Shown here one piece after another: positions 50,665 through 59,850 of a DNA stretch of 64,000 nt. Below the pieces are notes generated by a model. The model was not told the origin of the DNA. It did no database searches and saw nothing but the letters and a program-made list of their open reading frames with translations. This DNA is from Sporomusa sp. KB1. GTDB taxonomy: Bacteria; Bacillota; Negativicutes; Sporomusales; Sporomusaceae. The stretch covers positions 4,289,185 through 4,353,184 of the forward strand of contig NZ_VLKC01000002.1 in the NCBI RefSeq assembly GCF_007830295.1. Reading direction: 5' to 3'. Made by a program: the position numbers and the translations under genes. How positions within the stretch are numbered: position 1 is the first letter of the stretch; every line of letters starts with the position of its first letter.

Positions 50665-50739
50665 TTTCGATGATTCGAGGTTCGATAAATCGTGAGTTCG
50701 AACAAACCGAGCATGTGAACGAAGCGAACCCACGAATAC

Positions 50740-50815
<76 letters not shown>

Positions 50816-50820
50816 CACCT

Positions 50821-50853
50821 AAAAAAAACCTGCGAAGCAATTCGCAGGTTTTT
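50821..50853 (+). terminator. Terminator of the tRNA cluster
   Basis: AAAACCTGCGAA/TTCGCAGGTTTT with a GCAA loop and T-run. Confidence 0.85.
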
Positions 50854-50895
50854 GCTATACATACATATACTAACAGGGAAATTTACTGGAGGACT

Positions 50896-51591
50896 ATGCA
50901 CGTGAAAATAGGAGAACGTTTGCAGGCAATTGCCGATATGGTTCCTGTCGGAGTGACTATGGCTGATATTGGCACCGACCATGCTTATCTGCCGATATAT
51001 CTTATTTCCCATAATGTTGTTGCCCGGGCAATCGCCGGCGATATTCACCAAGGCCCTTATCTATCGGCTAAAAATGCTGTTGTTGCCGCACAGTTAGAAG
51101 AGTTCATCTCAGTCAGGCGCGGTAACGGGCTTGAGGTAGTACGTCCGGGAGAAGCTGAAACTGTCGTTATTGCCGGTATGGGTGGTTTGAATATTATTGA
51201 TATCTTACGCTCGCGACCGGAAGTAACAGCTACACTCAAGCGTCTTATTGTACAACCCATGATTGCAGCGGCAGCGGTCAGAATGTGGCTGCAAACCAAT
51301 GGCTGGCAAATAATCAGTGAACAGCTTATCCAGGAAGATGGTAAGCTATATCAGATTATTGCGGCAGAGCCTGGTGAAAGTCAGCCCTTTGAGCCTATAC
51401 TTTATGAAATAGGTCCGCTGCTCTGGCATTCAAGACATCCGCTGCTGCTGCTGCATATTGAGGAATTAATTGTGCATTTACGCGGTGTGCTGGCGGCGAT
51501 GGCAGGAAGTGCTGAAGCCGTACATTCTGCGAAATATAGAGAATTTGCCGATAAACTTAAGGATTTGGAGGACAAGCGCACATGTCTGTAA
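50896..51591 (+). CDS. trmK: tRNA (adenine(22)-N1)-methyltransferase TrmK
   Basis: The 231-residue SAM-dependent methyltransferase has RLQAIADMVPVGVTMADIGTDHAYLPIYL and VVIAGMGGLNIIDIL, the TrmK/COG2384 motifs. It is followed by yqfO as in Bacillus (yqfN-yqfO), overlapping by 10 nt. Confidence 0.93.
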   Translation: MHVKIGERLQAIADMVPVGVTMADIGTDHAYLPIYLISHNVVARAIAGDIHQGPYLSAKNAVVAAQLEEFISVRRGNGLEVVRPGEAETVVIAGMGGLNIIDILRSRPEVTATLKRLIVQPMIAAAAVRMWLQTNGWQIISEQLIQEDGKLYQIIAAEPGESQPFEPILYEIGPLLWHSRHPLLLLHIEELIVHLRGVLAAMAGSAEAVHSAKYREFADKLKDLEDKRTCL

Positions 51592-52700
51592 AATGCCATG
51601 AAGTTATTACTAAGCTTGAACAATTGGCACCAAAGCATTTGGCGGAGGATTGGGATAATATTGGTCTCTTAGTTGGTAGTCCTGAGCAAACTATTCATAA
51701 AATCATGATTACTTTAGATGTAGACCAAACGGCTATTAATCAGGCCATTACTGTAGGTGCTGACATGATTGTTTCCCATCATCCTGTATTGTTTAAAGGT
51801 ATTACCAATATTCGTACTGATTCACCGTTAGGCAGCATGCTATTTGATCTGATTAAAAATAAAATAGCCGTATATGCCGCTCATACCAATTTGGATAGTG
51901 CTCCTGGTGGTGTAAATGATATTTTGGCCCAAAAGTTTCAGCTTAAGGATAGTAAGCCGCTGTCAACAGTGTATCAGGAAAAGCTATATAAATTAGTAGT
52001 CTTTGTCCCAGCATCTCATGTTGAAAAAGTACGAATAGCTATGAGTGAGGCTGGCGCAGGCCATATTGGCAACTATAGTCATTGTACCTTTCAGACCAAA
52101 GGGGTCGGAACCTTTTTACCGTTAGCGGCAACCACCCCGTTTATTGGCAGAGAGGGTCAGCTTGAATTTGTTGATGAAAGTCGAATTGAAACCATTGTCC
52201 CGTCAGGGCTGCGCTGTCGCGTCATTAATGCTATGTTAGCGGCTCATCCCTATGAAGAAGTTGCGTATGATGAATATTTACTACAAAACAAAGGGCCTAA
52301 CTGCGGCTTAGGAAGAATTGGACGACTTGGTGAAGCTATGTCGTTACGAGATTTTAGTAACCAAGTAAAACATTTATTAATGGTTAATTCAATAAAGGTG
52401 GCTGGTTCAGCCGATACAGTAATAAATCAAGTGGCGGTATGTGGCGGCAGCGGGGCAAGCCTTATTAAAAATGCCATTAAAGCAGGGGCCGATGTTCTGG
52501 TAACCGGTGATGTAAAGTATCATGAAGCGCAACAAGCCCTTATGGAGGGGCTTGCGATTATTGATGCCGGTCACTTTGCTACCGAACAACCGGTGGTTCA
52601 AAGTGTAGCTGCCTATCTAGATAAACAAGCCCGTGAAAATGGTTGGGCTGTAGAAATGATTGCTAATAATTCAGGCAAAGATGTATTTACAGCGTATTGA
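51582..52700 (+). CDS. Nif3-like dinuclear metal protein YqfO
   Basis: The 372-residue protein has Nif3 motifs HLAEDWDNIGLLVG, VSHHPVLFKG, YAAHTNLDSAPGGVND and, near the end, VLVTGDVKYHEAQQALMEGLAIIDAGHFATE. The middle carries the CutA-like insertion of long YqfO forms. Annotated in databases as GTP cyclohydrolase 1 type 2 homologue; its real activity is unsettled. Confidence 0.92.
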   Translation: MSVKCHEVITKLEQLAPKHLAEDWDNIGLLVGSPEQTIHKIMITLDVDQTAINQAITVGADMIVSHHPVLFKGITNIRTDSPLGSMLFDLIKNKIAVYAAHTNLDSAPGGVNDILAQKFQLKDSKPLSTVYQEKLYKLVVFVPASHVEKVRIAMSEAGAGHIGNYSHCTFQTKGVGTFLPLAATTPFIGREGQLEFVDESRIETIVPSGLRCRVINAMLAAHPYEEVAYDEYLLQNKGPNCGLGRIGRLGEAMSLRDFSNQVKHLLMVNSIKVAGSADTVINQVAVCGGSGASLIKNAIKAGADVLVTGDVKYHEAQQALMEGLAIIDAGHFATEQPVVQSVAAYLDKQARENGWAVEMIANNSGKDVFTAY

Positions 52701-52725
52701 CTTGTTTGGTCATTAGTGTTATGAT
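52697..52725 (+). promoter_or_regulatory. Promoter of rnpB
   Basis: TTGACT (52697-52702), 17-bp spacer, TATGAT (52720-52725), about 20 bp before the RNase P RNA. Confidence 0.75.
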
Positions 52726-52745
52726 TTTAATTCATAATAATATGG

Positions 52746-53104
52746 CTTCTGAGTACGAAAGATGATCGCAGATGTTTAGGGCATTTGAGGAAAGTCCGAG
52801 CTCCATAGGGCAGGGTGCTGGATAACGTCCAGCGAGGGCGACCTTAGGGATAGTGCCACAGAAATGTAGACCGCCTGACGTTTTGTCAGGTAAGGATGGA
52901 ACGGTGCGGCAAGAGCGCACCAGCAGTCAGGTAACTGGCTGGCTAGGTAAACCCCACCTGGAGCAAGACCAAATAGGGAAGGGATGAAGCTGCCCGCTGA
53001 ACCTTCCGGGTGTGTCGCTAGAGTCGTCAGGCAACTGGCGACCCAGATAAATGATCGTCGCCGCCAAAAGCGGAACAGAACTCGGCTTATTGACTACTCA
53101 GAAG
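52746..53104 (+). ncRNA. rnpB: RNase P RNA
   Basis: P1 forms between CTTCTGAGTA (52746-52755) and TACTCAGAAG (53095-53104). Conserved cores are present: GAGGAAAGTCCGAGCTCC, CCACAGAAATG, GTAAGGATGGAACGGTGCGG and GGTAAACCCCACCTGGAGCAAGACCAAATAG. This is the catalytic RNA that matures tRNA 5' ends. A small reading frame inside is an artefact. Confidence 0.96.
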
Positions 53105-53114
53105 GAAGCATAGT

Positions 53115-53157
53115 AAAACCCGCAGACTTTTTGTTGTCTGTGGGTTTTGTGTTATTT
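53115..53157 (+). terminator. Terminator of rnpB
   Basis: AAAACCCGCAGAC pairs with GTCTGTGGGTTTT, followed by GTGTTATTTC. Confidence 0.8.
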
Positions 53158-53277
53158 CTACAGATGTAACGATTTGGGGTTGAAATATTCTTGGTTGCCA
53201 GAATGAGTAATGGTGGCAAACTTTTGCCGGAACAGTAGTGATTATCATCATATTTTCTTAAAAAGTTTTTTACGCTC

Positions 53278-53313
53278 TAGACAAATGCTATTTTTATGCT
53301 ATAATAAAAGCAT
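53278..53313 (+). promoter_or_regulatory. Promoter/operator of glnN, shared with the second GS gene
   Basis: TAGACA (53278-53283), 16-bp spacer, TATAAT (53300-53305). An imperfect dyad from 53285 to 53313 (ATGCTATTTTTAT ... ATAATAAAAGCAT) covers the -10. The same boxes, spacing and dyad recur at 56406-56441, suggesting one common regulator. Confidence 0.7.
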
Positions 53314-53325
53314 AATTAAATTCCA

Positions 53326-53383
53326 GAGTCAATGATGACTCCTTCACATGATACTTTTATGTGAAGGAGTCTATATTTTTTTC
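53326..53383 (+). promoter_or_regulatory. ANTAR-like attenuator before glnN
   Basis: GAGTC-AATGAT-GACTC (53326-53341) is a hairpin with a six-base loop having A at position 1 and G at position 4, the ANTAR RNA signature. Its 3' strand is also the 5' strand of a strong terminator: GACTCCTTCACAT (53337-53349) with ATGTGAAGGAGTC (53359-53371), then TATATTTTTTT. The two folds exclude each other. The first hairpin of the usual pair was not found. Confidence 0.65.
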
Positions 53384-53500
53384 TTCATTTCTTATATTGT
53401 GCTAGTGTATAAAAATACACGTTATATTATTTTCAAAAAATTTACAGCATAAATTATTCAAATTTAATGGTAAGATGAAAAATTGAGAGGGGTTTTTTTG

Positions 53501-55594
53501 ATGAGCAACCTAGGTGAAATTTTTGGTTCAAATGTATTTAATGATGCTGTTATGAAAGAGCGCCTTCCTAAAGCTACTTACAAAGCTTTACAGAAGACAA
53601 TTGAAGACGGTCTTCCTTTAGACCCGGCAGTTGCAGACGTAGTAGCAAGCATAATGAAAGATTGGGCACTTGAAAAAGGCGCAACACATTTTACTCATTG
53701 GTTTCAACCAATGACAGGCATAACTGCTGAAAAACATGACGCATTTATAGCGCCAACCGCCAATGGTAAGGCTATAATGGAATTTTCAGGTAAAGAATTA
53801 ATTAAAGGCGAACCAGATGCTTCTTCCTTCCCCTCTGGTGGCATTAGAGCAACATTTGAAGCCAGAGGCTATACTGCCTGGGATTGTACATCACCAGCAT
53901 TTATAAAAGATGATTCTTTATGTATACCAACTGCTTTTTGTTCATATACAGGTGAAGCTTTGGACAAGAAGACGCCATTATTACGTTCAATGGAAGCTTT
54001 ATCCAAACAAGCGTTACGTGTATTAAAAGCTCTTGGTAATACAACAACAAGCAAAGTTATTACAACTGTTGGGCCAGAACAAGAATACTTTATAGTTGAT
54101 AAGAAAACGTTTGAACAACGAAAAGATTTAATATTTACCGGCAGAACACTTTTTGGTGCTAAACCTCCCAAAGGACAGGAATTAGAAGATCATTATTTTG
54201 GATCAATCAAAGAAAGAATTTCTGCCTACATGAAGGAACTGGATGAAGAACTTTGGAAGCTTGGAATTGCTGCGAAGACTAAGCATAACGAAGTTGCTCC
54301 GGCACAGCATGAATTAGCACCAATATTTTGTACTACCAATATTGCAACAGACCATAACCAACTTACTATGGATATAATGAAAAAAGTTGCTTTAAGACAG
54401 GATCTTGTATGCTTATTACATGAGAAACCATTCGCTGGAATCAACGGTTCTGGTAAACATAATAACTGGTCAATGGCAACAGATGATGGAATGAACCTAC
54501 TTGAGCCAGGTTCTACTCCACATGATAATAAACAGTTCCTGGTATTCTTGTGCTCTGTTATAAAAGCAGTCGATGAATATGCGGGTTTATTAAGAGTATC
54601 AGCTGCAAATCCTGGGAATGATCACAGACTAGGTGCTAACGAAGCTCCTCCAGCTATAATATCAATATTCTTAGGAGAGCAATTACAAGACATCTTAGAA
54701 CAAATTGAAAAGGGTGGAGCGACAAGTTCTAAAACCGGCGGTCATATGGAAATAGGTGTTACTACACTTCCGGCTTTACCCAAAGATGCAACGGACAGAA
54801 ACAGAACATCTCCATTCGCATTTACCGGCAATAAGTTTGAATTTAGGATGTGTCCTTCTTCTGCCTCCATCGCGGAGCCAAACTTTATTTTAAATACTAT
54901 AGTAGCTGAAGTATTAAGTGAAGTTGCCAATCGATTAGAAGCGGCTAAAGATGTATGTGCTGAAGTTAAGGCAATTCTTACTGAATATGTAACTAAGCAT
55001 AAGAATGTAGTGTTTAACGGAAATGGATACTCAGATGAATGGGTAGCTGAAGCTGAAAGAAGAGGACTTCCAAACGTAAAGACTACTGTAGAAGCTACTA
55101 AAGCATTAATTGATGAAAAGAACTTAGCAGTAATGGAAAAACATGCCGTATTAAGCAGAGTAGAAATGGAATCCCGCTATGAAATAGCTCTTGAAAATTA
55201 TGTCAAGACTATTAACATTGAAGCTTTAACAATGATTGAAATGGCTAAGAGACAGATACTTCCTGCAGTTATCAAGTTTGCTACCACCCTTGCTGAATCA
55301 ATTAATACAATCAAAGCTACAGGTATAGCAGCCGATCTAACTGCTCAAACTGAATTGCTAACAGAAGTATCTTCATTAACTGCATCTTTAAAGAAAAATA
55401 TTGCTGTTCTTGAAGAAGCTGTAGACAAAGCTTCAAATGCTCATGGAGATACTTACGAGCAAGCTTCATTATTCAGATTTGATGTATTTGAAAAGATGGA
55501 TGCTTTAAGAAAAGTTGCTGATACACTGGAAACTCTGGTAGATAAAGATGTATGGCCAATGCCAACTTATGGCGACTTATTATTTAATTTGTAA
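53501..55594 (+). CDS. glnN: Glutamine synthetase type III (GlnN)
   Basis: The 697-residue enzyme starts at ATG 53501 behind GAGAGGGG. It has GSIII features: FTHWFQPMTGITAEKHDAF, GGIRATFEARGYTAWD, GPEQEYFIVDK, NEVAPAQHELAPIFCTTNIATDHNQL and a catalytic segment INGSGKHNNWSM. It forms glutamine from glutamate, ammonia and ATP. Type III enzymes are dodecamers unrelated in length to type I. Control by the upstream attenuator is likely. Confidence 0.95.
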   Translation: MSNLGEIFGSNVFNDAVMKERLPKATYKALQKTIEDGLPLDPAVADVVASIMKDWALEKGATHFTHWFQPMTGITAEKHDAFIAPTANGKAIMEFSGKELIKGEPDASSFPSGGIRATFEARGYTAWDCTSPAFIKDDSLCIPTAFCSYTGEALDKKTPLLRSMEALSKQALRVLKALGNTTTSKVITTVGPEQEYFIVDKKTFEQRKDLIFTGRTLFGAKPPKGQELEDHYFGSIKERISAYMKELDEELWKLGIAAKTKHNEVAPAQHELAPIFCTTNIATDHNQLTMDIMKKVALRQDLVCLLHEKPFAGINGSGKHNNWSMATDDGMNLLEPGSTPHDNKQFLVFLCSVIKAVDEYAGLLRVSAANPGNDHRLGANEAPPAIISIFLGEQLQDILEQIEKGGATSSKTGGHMEIGVTTLPALPKDATDRNRTSPFAFTGNKFEFRMCPSSASIAEPNFILNTIVAEVLSEVANRLEAAKDVCAEVKAILTEYVTKHKNVVFNGNGYSDEWVAEAERRGLPNVKTTVEATKALIDEKNLAVMEKHAVLSRVEMESRYEIALENYVKTINIEALTMIEMAKRQILPAVIKFATTLAESINTIKATGIAADLTAQTELLTEVSSLTASLKKNIAVLEEAVDKASNAHGDTYEQASLFRFDVFEKMDALRKVADTLETLVDKDVWPMPTYGDLLFNL

Positions 55595-55648
55595 TAGAGG
55601 CAAGTCTAGTTTGATGAAGAACCCCATATAATTATAGTAACCTATTAG

Positions 55649-55685
55649 AAAAAAGCACTGGCCCTTTAAACCAGTGCTTTTTTTA
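55649..55685. terminator. Terminator between glnN and the acetyltransferase gene
   Basis: AAAAAAGCACTGG pairs with CCAGTGCTTTTTT, with T-run; usable in both directions. Confidence 0.8.
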
Positions 55686-55758
55686 TATTATATGCTAAAC
55701 TATTCAAATGTAGTATTACTAAAGACCAAGGATACTTAGCCTTTTAACAGGTTAGATG

Positions 55759-56271
55759 TCATTCCTCTATTGGTATTTCAGGTCCTTGGAGTTGGTACTG
55801 ATAAAAAATCAGATCAAGCCATCTACCAAATTTATAACCAGCTTTCCGGATTGTACCAGACTGGCTAAAACCTAATTTATCGTGCATTAATCTACTGCCT
55901 TCATTACTCGCGTCTATACCAGCTACCATTGTAGCATAGCCTTTGGTGTTAGCAATCTTTATTAACTCTTTCAGTAGCGCGGTCCCGATATGTTTTCCTC
56001 TATGGTCTTTGTGGACGTAGACTGAATGCTCTATCGTATACTTATACGCAGGCCACGCCCTGAAGGGCCCAAATGTGGCAAATCCGACGACGGTATTGTT
56101 TTCTTCAAACACCAGGATAGGAAATCCGTCTGCTACTTTCTTCTCATACCATGATGTTCTATCTTCAAGGGTATGGGGTTTATAATCATAGACTGCTGTG
56201 GTATTGAGTATTGCCTCATTATATATTTCTAGGACAGCCGTTAAATCACTGTATTCTAGATGGCGAATCAT
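55759..56271 (-). CDS. Phosphinothricin/methionine-sulfoximine-type acetyltransferase
   Basis: The 170-residue GNAT starts at ATG 56271 behind GGAGG on the minus strand; the longer frame is unnecessary. It has the Pat/Bar/YwnH pattern: LEIYNEAILNTTAVYDYKP, VVGFATFGPFRAWPAYKYTIEHSVYVHKDHRGKHIGTALL and GYATMVAGIDASNEGSRLMHDKLGF. Such enzymes acetylate phosphinothricin or methionine sulfoximine, inhibitors of glutamine synthetase. It lies between two glutamine synthetase genes. Confidence 0.85.
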   Translation of the reverse strand: MIRHLEYSDLTAVLEIYNEAILNTTAVYDYKPHTLEDRTSWYEKKVADGFPILVFEENNTVVGFATFGPFRAWPAYKYTIEHSVYVHKDHRGKHIGTALLKELIKIANTKGYATMVAGIDASNEGSRLMHDKLGFSQSGTIRKAGYKFGRWLDLIFYQYQLQGPEIPIEE

Positions 56272-56405
56272 AGGTATAACCTCCACATAAATTCTATTTG
56301 AGTAAAGGGCTGCTTGTTTGAGATTTATGTTCGACGTAGACATTGACGCTTCCTGCTTTGTTTTGCAACCGGTATTCATAACTTTGTATACTGGTTACGG
56401 TCTTC

Positions 56406-56441
56406 TAGACAAAATGTATTTATATGCTATAATAAATACAT
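56406..56441 (+). promoter_or_regulatory. Promoter/operator of the second GS gene
   Basis: TAGACA (56406-56411), 16-bp spacer, TATAAT (56428-56433). The arms ATGTATTTAT (56414-56423) and ATAAATACAT (56432-56441) are a perfect 10-bp dyad over the core promoter. It matches the glnN promoter in sequence and geometry. Confidence 0.72.
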
Positions 56442-56452
56442 ATTTAAAACCT

Positions 56453-56497
56453 GAGTCAATGAAGTCTCCTTACAAAAGTGGGAAGAGTTTGTTTTTT
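56453..56497 (+). promoter_or_regulatory. ANTAR-like attenuator before the second GS gene
   Basis: GAGTC-AATGAA-GTCTC (56453-56468) repeats the A1/G4 hexaloop hairpin, with one U-U mismatch. Its 3' strand overlaps a weaker terminator: TCTCCTTAC (56465-56473) with GTGGGAAGA (56478-56486), then GTTTGTTTTTT. Same layout as before glnN. Confidence 0.6.
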
Positions 56498-56565
56498 AGT
56501 TGTATTGACCAGGAAAAATGAGAAAAACTATATTGTAAGATATTTTATGTACGAGGTGAAGGAAA

Positions 56566-58476
56566 GTGGTAAAAGATTTAGTGTATCTTATTCCTGCCGG
56601 TAAGTATGGTAAAGAAGAAATTGCAAGCCTGCTCACTAACCATCCTGAGATTAAGTTTGCCTCACTTGTTGGTATTGATTTGGCAGGCAACGATACTGAT
56701 GAGAAAATCCCTATTGAACTATTTATTAAGGACATGGACGATTTCTATAATGGCACAGCAGTACAAACAGATGGCTCGTCTGTTGTTCTTACTGGCATTG
56801 CCGTATTAAACAATGCCAAAGTAGATATGCTTGCCGATGCCAGTGTAAATTGGTTTGTAGATTATAATTTTGAACATATTGATGAAGAGACAGGTAAGCC
56901 TATCGGCACACTGCGTATTCCTGCTTATCTGGTACATAATGGTCTCAGAGTTGATTCGCGGTCAATTTTGGCACAAAGCTTAGAATATAGTAAAGGTGAG
57001 CTACTGGACCTCTTTAAAAAGAATGCCAAAATTGCCGGCCTGGAACATATTAATGGGGCTGATGTAGAAGATATTATCTTTACCTCTGCTACTGAACTTG
57101 AGTTTTGGGTAAAAACCCCTGCGAATAAGGCTGACGTTGAAGATCTTTCTGCTTCACAGGTGATGCAAGAGCAATATTGGCAGCGGACTCGCGGCAGTGT
57201 CCGCACGGCAATGGAACAGGCTTTGATGATGATGAAAAACTACGGGCTTGAACCAGAAATGGGGCATAAAGAAGTTGGCGGCATTAAAGCCCAGATTGAT
57301 GAAACCGGTCATTTGAATCATGTTATGGAACAGCTTGAAATTGACTGGAAATTCTCTAATGCCTTACAGTGTGCAGATAATGAACTTCAAGCCAGAATTT
57401 TAGTTAAAGAAGCTTTCCGGGCAAATGGTCTTGACGTAACCTTTAAGGCAAAACCAATCATTGGTGTTGCTGGCAGCGGTGAACATACACATGTTGGTTT
57501 TGCTGCAAAACTTAAATCAGGCAAAGTTGTCAACCTATTCTCACCAACCGATATGAAACAATACTTCTTAAGTGCTATTGGTTATGGTGCCATCATGGGT
57601 CTCTTAAAGCACTATGAAGTAATAAATCCGTTTATCTCTGCTACTAATGATTCGCTTAACCGTTTAAAACCAGGCTTTGAAGCGCCTGTATGTATTGTAA
57701 CATCGCTAGGACATAATCCGGCTACACCATCCCGTAACAGAACTATTTTAGCCGGTCTTGTGCGTGATGTTAATAGTCCAATGGCTACTAGATTTGAGGT
57801 TCGTTCTCCTAATCCATACACAAATACCTATACTGCCTTAACAGCCTTCTATATGAGTATGCTTGATGGTATTAAAGCAGCAGTTAACTCTGGTAAAACG
57901 GTAGAAGAGCTTGATGCAGAATTATCCAAAGACGCGGGCAAAGAAGGCTTTTATCTTGAAACAGACCGGGCATACCGTAGCGAACACGATGTCTTTGATG
58001 ATTATTCTGCTGAGGAGCGCGACCGCCTGTTTTCTAAACCGCCTGCAACTGTTTGGGAGAACATGCAGAACCTTAAAAAGTATCCAGAAAAAGTGAAAAC
58101 TCTTACTGCCGGCAATGCCTTCCGTCAAGAACTCATTGAAGCCTTCGCCGCCGGTGCATTGGTTCGTTGGAAAGCGGAACTATTAAACCGTATTATTCCA
58201 GAAAACCTGAGCATTGTTAAAGAGGCTAAAGCTTTACATGAGGCTGATTCGGCCAGTGATCTTGATTTGACCAATTGGGATAAAATCAATACCATTCGCG
58301 TGTATTTAGCGAAAGACTGTATGCTGCAAAAAAGCTTGTTTACCCGCATTAAAGAGGCGATTCAAACTGGCGATTTTGATGCCGTATCGGAAATGCAAAT
58401 TGAAATGTCAGCTAAAGTTGGCGAATTAGAGATTCTTTATCGCGAATATAAGAAAAATATGATTCATATTTGTTAG
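56566..58476 (+). CDS. glnA: Long glutamine synthetase (type I-like catalytic core)
   Basis: The 636-residue protein starts at GTG 56566. It has the GS beta-grasp (VGIDLAGNDTDEKIPIELFIKDMDDF) and the catalytic domain (ATELEFWVKTP, EMGHKEVGGIKAQID, GVAGSGEHTHVGFA, FEAPVCIVTSLGHNPATPSRNRTILAG, TRFEVRSPNPYTNTY). It is about 190 residues longer than a standard type I enzyme, mainly through a helical C-terminus. It likely makes glutamine; a gamma-glutamyl ligase role cannot be ruled out. Confidence 0.88.
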   Translation: MVKDLVYLIPAGKYGKEEIASLLTNHPEIKFASLVGIDLAGNDTDEKIPIELFIKDMDDFYNGTAVQTDGSSVVLTGIAVLNNAKVDMLADASVNWFVDYNFEHIDEETGKPIGTLRIPAYLVHNGLRVDSRSILAQSLEYSKGELLDLFKKNAKIAGLEHINGADVEDIIFTSATELEFWVKTPANKADVEDLSASQVMQEQYWQRTRGSVRTAMEQALMMMKNYGLEPEMGHKEVGGIKAQIDETGHLNHVMEQLEIDWKFSNALQCADNELQARILVKEAFRANGLDVTFKAKPIIGVAGSGEHTHVGFAAKLKSGKVVNLFSPTDMKQYFLSAIGYGAIMGLLKHYEVINPFISATNDSLNRLKPGFEAPVCIVTSLGHNPATPSRNRTILAGLVRDVNSPMATRFEVRSPNPYTNTYTALTAFYMSMLDGIKAAVNSGKTVEELDAELSKDAGKEGFYLETDRAYRSEHDVFDDYSAEERDRLFSKPPATVWENMQNLKKYPEKVKTLTAGNAFRQELIEAFAAGALVRWKAELLNRIIPENLSIVKEAKALHEADSASDLDLTNWDKINTIRVYLAKDCMLQKSLFTRIKEAIQTGDFDAVSEMQIEMSAKVGELEILYREYKKNMIHIC

Positions 58477-58495
58477 AACGTTCAACGTTAAAATG

Positions 58496-58527
58496 CAAAA
58501 AATCCAGTAGACATTACTGGATTTTTT
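58496..58527 (+). terminator. Terminator of the second GS gene
   Basis: AAAAATCCAGTA/TACTGGATTTTTT with a 5-nt loop. Confidence 0.85.
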
Positions 58528-58605
58528 GTGCTTATCCTATTAGATTACTGGACCCAATTGGGGTGGATAGTCCCTGCTATCAATATTTGATGGGAGTGAT
58601 GATAG

Positions 58606-59076
58606 CTGATTCACACTATTTCAAAAGAAAATAGTAAAGCTTATTATAATCTTACCCAGGCATATGAAGCGGAATTTTCAAAACTTACTCATGAAATGCC
58701 TGACGAGGATGGATTGTTCAAAATCCAGACAGATATTGATCATGAACATATTGGTTACTTGCTATATGATAAGAAGAAGCCAATTGGCTTTATGGTTGTT
58801 TGTATGGGGGAAGTGAAAGATGTAGCGGAATTTTATATAATACCTGGAAAACGAATGAGTGGGTATGGTCAAACCTTAGCCAGTTATGTTTTTTCACAGC
58901 ATCCAGGGCGATGGCAGGTTCGTCAGATTACCGGTGCTGATTCGGCGAGGGCCTTTTGGCAGAAGGTGATAGATAAGATAACCGCTGGCAATTATCTGGA
59001 GGAAGTAGTCCAGGATAATGATTGGGGGTGTGTTTCCAGGCAGTCGTTTGAGCTTGCTGGTCGTGCAAAAGAATAA
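58606..59076 (+). CDS. GNAT-family acetyltransferase (apparent CTG start)
   Basis: From CTG 58606 the frame gives 156 residues starting (M)IHTISKENSKAYYNLTQAYE, whose AEFSKLTHEMPDEDG stretch is a usual N-terminal part of this GNAT subgroup. The first ATG (58696) would remove 30 conserved residues. GGGAG (58592-58596) is 9 nt before CTG, and a stop precedes it. Core motifs: HIGYLLYDKKKPIGFMVV and AEFYIIPGKRMSGYGQTLASYVF. Substrate unknown. Confidence 0.78.
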   Translation: MIHTISKENSKAYYNLTQAYEAEFSKLTHEMPDEDGLFKIQTDIDHEHIGYLLYDKKKPIGFMVVCMGEVKDVAEFYIIPGKRMSGYGQTLASYVFSQHPGRWQVRQITGADSARAFWQKVIDKITAGNYLEEVVQDNDWGCVSRQSFELAGRAKE

Positions 59077-59203
59077 TTCCCCTCGCCAACACGGGTTGAC
59101 TGCCCAATTAGATTAAATAATAAATTTAAATGACATAAAGACAACAGGAATTATGCTAGAAATATGGAATATAGCAGTATATTAGCTTGAAGGAGGGTCA
59201 ACT

Positions 59204-59713
59204 ATGAAAAAAAATGCTTGTGATATGGGCAACTTGTTTAGTGATCTGGAAGGACTGAGGATAGCCGTTGATATGGAGGCGCGTGGCCGGGATTTTTACA
59301 AAAAAGCAGCTGCGAAAACAGATAATAAAGAACATAAAGCATTGTTCATGCTGCTTATGAATGAAGAGACTACCCATTTTGATCAATTTACTCAACTGTA
59401 CAATAAAATTAAAGAGGGTAAGCTCCCGGATTCCAATGACTATTTATTTGACCAAGAAACCTCAAAATATTTAACAGTTCTTGCAGAGCCGCATATTTTC
59501 CCAAAAGACAAAGCAGAAAAAGCACTCCCTGAGCTAATGACTGCTGCCGAAATTTTGCAGGCTGCTATCCAGGATGAAAAAGATGCTATTCTATTTTATG
59601 ATGCTTTAGCTAAATGTGCTAAATTTGAAGAAACACGCAATATATTTAATCTGCTAAAAGCGGAAGAACAGACTCATGTAGTAAAACTTCGCGAAATACT
59701 GGACAGTTTGTAG
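59204..59713 (+). CDS. Ferritin-like / rubrerythrin-type diiron protein
   Basis: The 169-residue four-helix protein has two ExxE/ExxH sets: EARGRDFYKKAAAK with NEETTHFDQF, and QDEKDAILFYDALA with KAEEQTHVVKLREIL. These are the ligands of a diiron site. There is no C-terminal rubredoxin domain. Probably peroxide or oxygen detoxification in an anaerobe. Confidence 0.87.
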   Translation: MKKNACDMGNLFSDLEGLRIAVDMEARGRDFYKKAAAKTDNKEHKALFMLLMNEETTHFDQFTQLYNKIKEGKLPDSNDYLFDQETSKYLTVLAEPHIFPKDKAEKALPELMTAAEILQAAIQDEKDAILFYDALAKCAKFEETRNIFNLLKAEEQTHVVKLREILDSL

Positions 59714-59723
59714 AATAGAATTC

Positions 59724-59755
59724 AAAAAACAGTGTCTTTTGGCGCTGTTTTTTTT
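59724..59755 (+). terminator. Intrinsic terminator
   Basis: AAAAAACAG pairs with CTGTTTTTT around an imperfect loop, with further T residues. Confidence 0.75.
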
Positions 59756-59850
59756 GATAAAAAATTCATATCTTAGCAGGATTTTTATAGTTTATATCTA
59801 ATTATAATAATAGTCTATTACATATTATTATTTTATGGGAGGTTTTAATA

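Noticed and set aside
52984..53169. 61-residue frame
   Set aside because: Lies inside RNase P RNA and its terminator.
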